Shown in pieces: positions 1 through 6,125 of a stretch of 64,000 bases of DNA. Each line of letters starts with the position of its first letter. The stretch's first letter is position 1. The position numbers and the translations under genes were made by a program. Origin of the DNA: Alkalimarinus coralli. Lineage in GTDB: Bacteria; Pseudomonadota; Gammaproteobacteria; Pseudomonadales; Oleiphilaceae. The notes below the pieces were generated by a model. It did not search any database and was not told the DNA's origin. It was given only the letters and a program-made list of their open reading frames with translations. Location of the stretch: assembly GCF_023650515.1 (NCBI RefSeq), contig NZ_CP096016.1:4736501-4800500 (forward strand). The letters run 5' to 3'.

Positions 1-235
1 TATTGCGGTCTGCAAAATCATTGATGACGCAGCCAGCAGACCGCATCAGTATGACCCCTGCAATAAAAATAAACAGTATTTTGAGTGATGGAACGCCAGA
101 TGCTGCAAACCATAGTGCCCAGAGTGTTGGCCATAGCAACAAATACACCCCTATTGGGCGATCAAGGCGCGTTAGTTGAATGTAGTAAGGAAGCTGAGTT
201 CTAAAGTTGTATCTTCGACCAGAAGCGCTGCGCAT
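1..235 (-). CDS. ubiA: 4-hydroxybenzoate polyprenyltransferase UbiA (5' part, cut by window edge)
   Basis: This is the first 78 codons of a gene that continues past the window start. UbiA attaches the polyprenyl chain to 4-hydroxybenzoate in the inner membrane, the second step of ubiquinone synthesis. The translation begins [18 protein letters not shown]. It shows the family's [22 protein letters not shown] stretch, a hydrophobic segment, and the first Asp-rich prenyl-diphosphate motif (NDFADRN) at its visible end. It lies downstream of ubiC on the same strand, the usual ubiCA order. The gap between the two genes (about 320 bp) holds a palindromic repeat. The family call is firm; the rest of the protein cannot be seen. 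Confidence 0.93.
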   Translation of the reverse strand, partial: MRSASGRRYNFRTQLPYYIQLTRLDRPIGVYLLLWPTLWALWFAASGVPSLKILFIFIAGVILMRSAGCVINDFADRN

Positions 236-332
236 GATATTTTGGGCGTTATGATTGTAGTTGAGAATAACGCCGGTGAGCCATTAGCTACTCTCAAGGC
301 GTATTAAAGTTGCCATTATCTTACAGATTCTT

Positions 333-495
333 AGAGAGCTTTGCACGACTACTGCGCTTACAAATTCATCGTTAAAAAATGACTCAAAATGGTGCACTCT
401 CCTGGGTCGACCGGGACTTATTACACATAAACTGCGCTTTTTCGTCATTTTTTGCCTTGTCTTTGCTTCGCTCATAACATCGTGCAAAGCTCTCT
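333..495. repeat. Palindromic MITE/REP-like element, copy A
   Basis: The outer 16 bases at 333-348 and 480-495 are perfect inverted repeats (AGAGAGCTTTGCACGA and its complement). An inner pair, AAAAAATGAC / GTCATTTTTT, also faces inward. The same sequence recurs at 8822-8963. Copy A carries about 21 extra bases in the centre, including a GGTCGACC palindrome. It fills most of the ubiC-ubiA gap, so a transcript from ubiC to ubiA would carry a long hairpin here. No transposase is encoded. An ATG-led frame runs through it on the minus strand, but the same frame in the other copy makes it a by-product of the repeat. Confidence 0.85.
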
Positions 496-554
496 CTTAT
501 AAAGAATACTACCGCTATAGCATGGCCCTGCAACCGGTTGGTTGCGCTGAACTA

Positions 555-1100
555 TTAACGCTTTGCTTGACTTCTGAGCACTGCAGGCAAAAACAGCTCG
601 CTGACCAGTAGTGGTTTTTCGTGAAGATAAAAAATTGAACGCCTGCCCCAGAGAGGGTCGTGCAGTGAGTAACCCACTTGCATCGAAAGGTGTTCGGGAG
701 ATGCCTGAGTGATCTGCAATGGCCCTCGTCTCATTGCTCTAGACTTGAATAGAAATGTGCCTAGCGAACGGTTTCCCAAGGCTTTTAGCTGACGCTCTTC
801 TCCATGCAGCGTGCTGCTGGGGATGACACTGCGCGCGACGACCCAGGTTTCGCCGAAGCATAAGAGTTCAACCTCGCGAATCAAGGCCCGCGTGGTCATG
901 GGGCAGCCCAGCATGAGCGCTTCATCTCTGTTAGGTTGTAACCAGGCTTGGCGCACGACTCTGACAGAAAAATTGCCATTACTGGCTTCGATTAAGCGTT
1001 GGGTCAATGAACCCCGATCAAGTATCCAGTCACGCCATTCGTTCGGCAAATAGAAAGAGGGAACTCGACGGAATGTATGCCAACGGCCATTTAGTGACAT
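555..1100 (-). CDS. ubiC: Chorismate lyase UbiC
   Basis: Chorismate pyruvate-lyase converts chorismate to 4-hydroxybenzoate plus pyruvate in the cytoplasm, the first committed step of ubiquinone synthesis. The 181-residue protein has the family pattern: an ALIREVELL segment with the substrate-binding Arg, a WVVARSVIP strand, an LGNRSLGTFLF stretch, and SELFLPA near the C-terminus with the Glu expected at the active site. Length is normal (E. coli about 165). The ATG at 1100 is preferred over the TTG one codon upstream because AGGA lies 9 bases ahead of it. ubiA follows on the same strand. Confidence 0.93.
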   Translation of the reverse strand: MSLNGRWHTFRRVPSFYLPNEWRDWILDRGSLTQRLIEASNGNFSVRVVRQAWLQPNRDEALMLGCPMTTRALIREVELLCFGETWVVARSVIPSSTLHGEERQLKALGNRSLGTFLFKSRAMRRGPLQITQASPEHLSMQVGYSLHDPLWGRRSIFYLHEKPLLVSELFLPAVLRSQAKR

Positions 1101-1361
1101 CAATTAGATCCTGTTGCGGTAGCTTCAGGGCGTTAACCTGAGCGCTGTGAAGGCGGGCATTATAGCGCAGAGCGTCGCCAGTCTGCTATGGCCATTTAGA
1201 TGTTGAAGTGCTTTGCTGGGCATTAGGTTGCCAGAATAAAGGTAACGCTTGTCAATAAAGTGGAAGTTCAGCCTGACCTTTGATTTAATTTACAGCGGTG
1301 GTAGTTAGCTAGCAGCTTGATTGTTGGGGCTGCGAAATACATTAACGGCTGGGGATATAGA

Positions 1362-1526
1362 ATGAAGAAGTGGCAATGCGTTGTATGTGGTCTGATTTAT
1401 GATGAGGCAGAAGGTTGGCCGGAGGATGGCATTGAGCCTGGTACTGCCTGGGATGATGTACCGGAAGACTGGTTGTGCCCTGACTGTGGTGTCGGAAAAG
1501 AAGACTTTGAGATGATCGAAATCTAG
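1362..1526 (+). CDS. Rubredoxin
   Basis: A 54-residue one-iron electron carrier. The two knuckles are Cys6-Val-Val-Cys9-Gly and Cys39-Pro-Asp-Cys42-Gly, with the family's conserved aromatic core (Trp4, Tyr13, Trp30, Trp37). A longer in-frame reading would begin at 1317 with TTG, but the ATG at 1362 follows a GGGGA site and gives the standard rubredoxin length. The rubredoxin reductase gene starts 28 bp downstream, so the two are almost certainly co-transcribed. Together they can pass electrons from NADH to a non-haem oxygenase such as an AlkB alkane hydroxylase (known for the family). No such oxygenase is in the window. Confidence 0.97.
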   Translation: MKKWQCVVCGLIYDEAEGWPEDGIEPGTAWDDVPEDWLCPDCGVGKEDFEMIEI

Positions 1527-1554
1527 TAAACCACTAAAAAATAGAGACTTAAAT

Positions 1555-2760
1555 ATGACGACTAGCGACTCAGGCCCAACGTTTGCGGGCTCCAGGCTTT
1601 CAGATTCCAGTGATGATCAGGCGCCTATTGTGATTATAGGGACAGGTTTGTCCGGGTACTCATTAGCTCGAGAGATTCGCAAGTTGGATAAAGAGACTCC
1701 ACTGTTGCTTATTACTGCAGATGATGGGCACTCGTACTCCAAACCGATGCTATCAACCGGTTTTACAAAAGCCAAAACAGCAGACCAGCTGTCGATGGCT
1801 GATCCAGGGAAAATGGCTGAGCAGTTGTCGTTAGGTGTTCGAACGTTTACCACGGTGACAGGGATCGATGCGGATCAGCATGTTGTTAGAATTGGAGATG
1901 AAGAGCTTAAGTACAGCAAGCTGGTTATTGCCTGGGGGGCAGATATTGTCCAGCTGAATATACCAGGTTCAGGCACCGATAAAATATTTTCTATCAATGA
2001 TCTGGCGGACTATCGGCGCTTTAGGGAATCTTTGAATGGTAAACAGCGAATTTTGATCATGGGGGCCGGGCTGATTGGCTGCGAATTTGCGAATGATCTT
2101 AAAATTGGCGGTTATGACGTTGACGTCGTTGCGCCTTCGGAAACGGCGCTTACCGGACTACTGCCGCATGAAGCCGGGAGTGCTGTCGCAGACGGGTTGA
2201 GCGAAGCGGGGGTGCGCTTTCACTTTGGCAAAACGGTTAATCAGGTTGATGCTCAAGACAACGGTGTTGTAGCGACATTGGATGATTGCACGGTTATTCA
2301 AGCAGATATTGTTATCTCTGCGGTAGGGCTAAACCCTCGAACGGCGTTGGCCAAAAATGCGGGCTTGCAGGTTAACAAGGGGATTGTGGTTGACCGACTT
2401 TTGGAAACCTCTGAAAAAGATGTGTTTGCCCTGGGAGATTGCGCTGAAGTTGATGGCCGTGTGATGCTTTATGTGCTGCCGCTGATGGCATGTGCTCGCG
2501 CGCTGGCAAAAACACTGACAGGCTTACCAACTGAAGTCAGCTACGGCGTGATGCCTGTAGCGACAAAAACGCCTGCTTGCCCCGCTGTTGTGTTGCCGCC
2601 CCAGCCAGGCTCGCCTGGTGAGTGGGACGTTGAGCGTGAAGGTCATAATGTAAAGGCCCTTTTTACGTCCCCTGATGGCGTACTGCTGGGTTTCGCGTTG
2701 ACTGGGGACTGTGTTGCTGAGAAACAGGCTTTATCAAAGCGGGTACCCGGTATCCACTGA
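1555..2760 (+). CDS. Rubredoxin-NAD+ reductase (AlkT/RubB-type FAD enzyme)
   Basis: A 401-residue pyridine-nucleotide-disulfide-type flavoprotein that passes electrons from NADH through FAD to rubredoxin. The FAD Rossmann motif GTGLSG lies at about residues 29-34, the NAD motif GAGLIG at about 170-175, and the second FAD-contacting motif (ALGDCAEV) at about 292-299. About 22 polar residues rich in Ser and Asp precede the first strand, more than in typical members. Either the start is annotated too early or there is a real tail, but no good internal ATG is seen. It sits directly after rubredoxin. Known homologues serve alkane oxidation, though a role in oxidative-stress electron flow is also possible. 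Confidence 0.93.
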   Translation: MTTSDSGPTFAGSRLSDSSDDQAPIVIIGTGLSGYSLAREIRKLDKETPLLLITADDGHSYSKPMLSTGFTKAKTADQLSMADPGKMAEQLSLGVRTFTTVTGIDADQHVVRIGDEELKYSKLVIAWGADIVQLNIPGSGTDKIFSINDLADYRRFRESLNGKQRILIMGAGLIGCEFANDLKIGGYDVDVVAPSETALTGLLPHEAGSAVADGLSEAGVRFHFGKTVNQVDAQDNGVVATLDDCTVIQADIVISAVGLNPRTALAKNAGLQVNKGIVVDRLLETSEKDVFALGDCAEVDGRVMLYVLPLMACARALAKTLTGLPTEVSYGVMPVATKTPACPAVVLPPQPGSPGEWDVEREGHNVKALFTSPDGVLLGFALTGDCVAEKQALSKRVPGIH

Positions 2761-2868
2761 CAGGTATGAAGTTGAAACAACTGAGCTGCATCAACGCAGT
2801 GCCTAAATAGAGTGCTATATTTAGAAACATGGAATGTGTGAAATTAAATCTTAAAAAGGTGTAGCCCT

Positions 2869-3201
2869 ATGAAGGAATATTCAGAAATTCGCGCCCAGCT
2901 ATTAGGCAGGCGGTCTGAGCTGGAGAGCAGGCTTGGTAGTATCAAAAAAGATATTTCACAGCCACTCGATCATGACTTTGCAGAACAAGCGGTTGAACTG
3001 GAAAATGGTGAGGTACTGCAAGCGTTAGGCGTTGAAGCTGAAGCTGAGATCAACAAGATTAACAGTGCTTTGGTTCGTATGGATGAAGGGCGTTACGGCG
3101 ACTGTGTTGATTGTGGTGCCAGTATCCCAGCTGAAAGGCTTGCGGTAAGGCCATTCTCGTCTCGCTGTGTTGATTGCGCAACCAAGGAGGAGATGCATTA
3201 A
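2869..3201 (+). CDS. DksA/TraR-type zinc-finger protein
   Basis: A 110-residue member of the DksA/TraR family. The N-terminal half is a helical hairpin with charged and heptad-like spacing. The C-terminal half carries a C4 zinc finger: Cys79-x2-Cys82 and Cys100-x2-Cys103, spaced as in DksA. It is shorter than true DksA (about 150 residues), so it is probably one of the small paralogues found in many gammaproteobacteria (YbiI/DksA2-like). Such proteins bind the secondary channel of RNA polymerase, but whether this one does is inference. AAAAAGGTG precedes the ATG. It has about 100 bp of its own upstream DNA, so separate transcription is possible. Confidence 0.85.
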   Translation: MKEYSEIRAQLLGRRSELESRLGSIKKDISQPLDHDFAEQAVELENGEVLQALGVEAEAEINKINSALVRMDEGRYGDCVDCGASIPAERLAVRPFSSRCVDCATKEEMH

Positions 3202-3300
3202 CGCCTGCTTCTTAATAAAGCAGTTAACCAAGACTAAAATAAATGTAATGTTATGTATCTTCTTGTAATGTTTTGCAATAATAGGTGTGTCTGCAAAAGA

Positions 3301-3322
3301 GCGCAGAAATAGTTTTCTGCGC
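3301..3322. repeat. Perfect 9-bp stem hairpin
   Basis: GCGCAGAAA-TAGT-TTTCTGCGC forms a perfect 9-bp stem with a 4-base loop. It lies about 100 bp after the DksA-like gene and 21 bp before the small gene at 3343. No T-run follows, so it is not a classic intrinsic terminator. It may be a 3' protective hairpin or a leader structure for the next gene. Confidence 0.6.
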
Positions 3323-3342
3323 TGAATCATTCGAGAGAGATC

Positions 3343-3507
3343 ATGGCACGGTTTACACTGGCAACAAAAACAAAGAAGCCATCACCAGAGAAAGGTGCGC
3401 TTGCAAAAGGCAAAGAAACAGACAAGAAATCTAACTTTGCTGGCTGGGAAATGAGTGCTCGAGACGCACTGCGTGTTAATACTCTAACATCAGAGACGAA
3501 GCCATAA
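3343..3507 (+). CDS. Small basic protein, unknown function
   Basis: A 54-codon frame beginning MARFTLATKTKKPSPEK with a purine-rich GAGAGAGA run just upstream of the ATG. The product is Lys-rich (about 9 Lys in the first 34 residues), has no membrane segment and no family I recognise. It contains an aromatic patch (NFAGWEMSARDALRV). It follows a perfect hairpin and lies alone between the DksA-like gene and a gene on the other strand. The good ribosome site and the intact frame support it, but short length leaves doubt. Confidence 0.5.
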   Translation: MARFTLATKTKKPSPEKGALAKGKETDKKSNFAGWEMSARDALRVNTLTSETKP

Positions 3508-3598
3508 GTTGCATTTATTCCGCTCAAATTAGCTATCGCAATCGCTGCTTTAAAACGCTGGACTCTTATCAGCTTAACGGGTTCGTGGGTTTCCCTTA

Positions 3599-4036
3599 TT
3601 AAAACGTATACTCTGCTTCTACGTTGATCCTGTAATTATCTTTGTTCAGAAGGTTATCGTCGTAATTTTTTCCGCTTTCTCGCCACCTCTGCTCCTCTGC
3701 CATTCTTACGGACTCTCGCTCGTCAGTTATGTTGGGCTCTTTATCTGATGAGAGTGAAGGTGCTTTAAATACCCAACCTGTTTGTGAGGCCGCCTCTACA
3801 GCCCGTTTGTCGTCTTTCGATAACCCTGGGGTAGTATTAATGGTATTGCTGGAGTCTCTTTCGCCGGGTAACAGTTGCTTTGGGCTTTTTTCGCTTGCAA
3901 GGGAGGAAGGCTCTTCATTGGAGGTCGGTGCGTCTTGCTCTGGGTCGTATCTAAGGTCTATGGCAAAAGCCGGTGAGACAACGAAAATAGAGAGTAAAGA
4001 TGCTACTAATAATGCCTGTAAGTGCCTGTTTTTCAT
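3599..4036 (-). CDS. Exported protein of unknown function
   Basis: A 145-residue protein with a clear Sec signal peptide: MKNRH, a hydrophobic core (ALLVASLLSIFVV), then SPAFA as a likely signal-peptidase I site. The mature part is polar, low in complexity and rich in Ser, Glu and Asp, with predicted disorder through the middle and an Arg/Glu-rich helix (about 105-125). It ends in alternating residues and a terminal Phe (INVEAEYTF), which resembles a single outer-membrane beta strand. No family is recognised. It is convergent with the small gene at 3343 and divergent from tesB. Confidence 0.65.
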   Translation of the reverse strand: MKNRHLQALLVASLLSIFVVSPAFAIDLRYDPEQDAPTSNEEPSSLASEKSPKQLLPGERDSSNTINTTPGLSKDDKRAVEAASQTGWVFKAPSLSSDKEPNITDERESVRMAEEQRWRESGKNYDDNLLNKDNYRINVEAEYTF

Positions 4037-4197
4037 AAGCCATGCTCCAATGAAACCTTGTAAGATTCTATCAGGTTATTTAAAACAGTGTATGCGGGGT
4101 TACCGAAATGCCCCATAATTGTGGCACATTTGGCAATTGAATTGTCAGAGGAGCTACGGTTTACTATGGCGGTGATTCTTAAACAAGAGAGCAATAA

Positions 4198-5055
4198 ATG
4201 ACTGAAGTGCTTGCAAAATTAGTGGAATTATTGGCGTTAGAGTCAATAGATGAGCTTAATTTCCGTGGCAATAGTGAAAATCTTGGGTTTCGCCACGTAT
4301 TTGGGGGGCAAGTGTTAGGTCAGGCGTTGATGGCCAGCTCCAAAACGGTAGAAGGGAAGAATGCCCACTCAATGCATGCATATTTTTTGCGCCCAGGTGA
4401 CCACTCTTTACCCATCGAATACGAAGTTCAACTGGTGCGGGATGGAGCAACCTTCTCTACCAGAAGAGTTATTGCGAGACAGCAGAATAAGGAAATCTTT
4501 ACGCTTATTGCGTCTTTTCAGTCGCCAGAAGAAGGGTTTGAACACCAGTTTGATATGCCTGAAACCTCTGGCCCTGAGGGTATCTATTCAGAGCTTGAAA
4601 CAAGGCGGAAGTTTAAAGCGCTGATTCCTGAAAAAGTCAGGGAGCAGTACACGCAAGACAGGCCGATAGAGATCAGGCCGGTAAACCCAATCAATTACCT
4701 GGCTCCCGATATTCGTCAACCCTACAAGCAAAACTGGTTTCGGGCGATTGCATCACTGCCGGATGACCCGGCAATCCATCAATGCATACTGGCCTATGCC
4801 TCAGACTTTGGTTTGTTGGGAACATCAATGCTCCCACATGGCGTTTCGTTTATGGATAAGGGAATGCAGGTTGCGAGCCTGGATCACGCAATATGGTTTC
4901 ACCGTGACTTCAGGGTGGATGACTGGTTGTTATATGATATGGATAGTCCCAGCGCATCCCGCGGCAGGGGGCTGAATCGCGGGAATATTTATAATCAGGA
5001 GGGGGTACTAGTTGCCTCAGTCTGTCAGGAAGCGCTGATACGCAAGCGAAAGTAA
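4198..5055 (+). CDS. tesB: Acyl-CoA thioesterase II (TesB)
   Basis: A 285-residue double hot-dog thioesterase that hydrolyses medium- and long-chain acyl-CoA to the free acid and CoA. The N-terminal hot dog holds FRHVFGGQVLGQAL and HSMHAYFLRPGD. The C-terminal hot dog holds YASDFGLL (catalytic Asp region), ASLDHAIWFHRDFRVDDWLLYDMDSPSA and the closing GNIYNQEG...ASVCQEALIR with the active-site Gln. Length equals E. coli TesB (286). The next gene begins 60 bp downstream on the same strand, with a 14-bp tandem duplication between them. The call is firm. Confidence 0.95.
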   Translation: MTEVLAKLVELLALESIDELNFRGNSENLGFRHVFGGQVLGQALMASSKTVEGKNAHSMHAYFLRPGDHSLPIEYEVQLVRDGATFSTRRVIARQQNKEIFTLIASFQSPEEGFEHQFDMPETSGPEGIYSELETRRKFKALIPEKVREQYTQDRPIEIRPVNPINYLAPDIRQPYKQNWFRAIASLPDDPAIHQCILAYASDFGLLGTSMLPHGVSFMDKGMQVASLDHAIWFHRDFRVDDWLLYDMDSPSASRGRGLNRGNIYNQEGVLVASVCQEALIRKRK

Positions 5056-5063
5056 CGTTAATA

Positions 5064-5091
5064 GGGTAGAGGTCTTGGGGTAGCGGTCTTG
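5064..5091. repeat. 14-bp tandem duplication between tesB and the MBL gene
   Basis: GGGTAGAGGTCTTG at 5064-5077 is followed at once by GGGTAGCGGTCTTG at 5078-5091 (one mismatch), then a partial third unit GGATAGAGGG. It occupies most of the gap between tesB and the next gene, and may supply purine-rich ribosome-binding sequence. It is one of several short intergenic duplications in this window. Confidence 0.8.
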
Positions 5092-5114
5092 GGATAGAGG
5101 GAGCAGACAGATAG

Positions 5115-6125
5115 ATGGAACAACTGGTGAGAGACTTAAAGGAAATACCTGGCAACCCCTATGCGGATCATTGGCATCATCAGGCTGGCCGTTTCAGATC
5201 TCCGCCTGGCTCTCCCTGGGTTGATCGACGACACTCGCTGAAAATGTTACCTGTATTGGCACAGTTAGCGATCTCTGGAAATAAACCTTTTGACTACCCG
5301 GATGAGCACTGCCTGCCAAGAGAGAAGGCGCTGCAGATGTTGGCGGCTTTGGCCCATAAGCCATCCATTAGCTGGTTGGGGCAGGCCTGCTTTTACATTC
5401 GGTTTAATGGCCTTAATGTGCTGACTGATCCCTTCTTGTCTAATCGGGCGTCGCCAACTCAGTTTAGCGGCCCTCGTCGGCTGGTACCGGCCCCGCTACA
5501 AATTGATGACCTGGCTCCCGATGTTATTATTATCTCCCATAATCATTATGATCACCTTGATGTACATGCGCTGAAAGCAGCATCAGATAAAACAAACTGT
5601 ACGGTTATTACCACGCTGAACACTGGGGAGTTACTGCGCAAATTAGGCTTTAGGCGGATTATTGAGATGGATTGGTACCATGAGTTGAAACAACAGGATG
5701 CAACATTCCAGTGCTTACCTGCGTACCACTTCTCAGGGCGAAACCTTGTCGATGAAAACCGCGCTTTATGGGGCAGTTTTTCAATGCAATACAACGGGGT
5801 AAAAATATTCTTTGCGGGTGATACGGGGTATGGTTCTGAATTCGCAAGAATTGGGCAGTTAACAGGCCCCTATGATATTGCATTGGTGCCAATTGGAGCC
5901 TATGCCCCAAGGGAGGTTTTTGGTGCTGTCCATGCAGACCCCGAAGAGGCCGTGAAAATTGGTGAAGATATCGGGGCCAAGTCTCTGATTGGTATGCACT
6001 GGGGAACCATTCGTTTAACATCAGAACCGATGATGGAACCCGCGGAACGGTTTCTGGCCGCGCCCTCCAGCGTTCCAAAATCTATAATGGGAGTGGGTGA
6101 AACGAGAGAACTGTTATCAAATTAA
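5115..6125 (+). CDS. Metallo-beta-lactamase-fold hydrolase (UlaG/NAPE-PLD-like)
   Basis: A 336-residue MBL-fold protein. Metal ligands are visible in the order expected for the UlaG/NAPE-PLD branch: SHNHYDHLD (the HxHxDH box), GDTGYGSEF (bridging Asp), and a late His in GMHWGTIRL. The first 85 or so residues precede the fold and include the Trp/His-rich NPYADHWHHQ segment typical of this subgroup. No signal peptide is seen. Bacterial relatives are annotated only as MBL-fold or RomA-like hydrolases, so the substrate is unknown. Its stop codon overlaps the stop of the converging gene by 4 bases (6122-6125). Confidence 0.85.
   Translation: MEQLVRDLKEIPGNPYADHWHHQAGRFRSPPGSPWVDRRHSLKMLPVLAQLAISGNKPFDYPDEHCLPREKALQMLAALAHKPSISWLGQACFYIRFNGLNVLTDPFLSNRASPTQFSGPRRLVPAPLQIDDLAPDVIIISHNHYDHLDVHALKAASDKTNCTVITTLNTGELLRKLGFRRIIEMDWYHELKQQDATFQCLPAYHFSGRNLVDENRALWGSFSMQYNGVKIFFAGDTGYGSEFARIGQLTGPYDIALVPIGAYAPREVFGAVHADPEEAVKIGEDIGAKSLIGMHWGTIRLTSEPMMEPAERFLAAPSSVPKSIMGVGETRELLSN

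Noticed and set aside
284-487. 67-codon minus-strand frame (MHDVMSEAKTRQKM...)
   Set aside because: It lies in the palindromic repeat; the same opening recurs in copy B because the DNA is repeated, not because a protein is conserved.
3729-4118. 129-codon plus-strand frame
   Set aside because: It is antisense to the exported protein at 3599-4036, which has a clear signal peptide.
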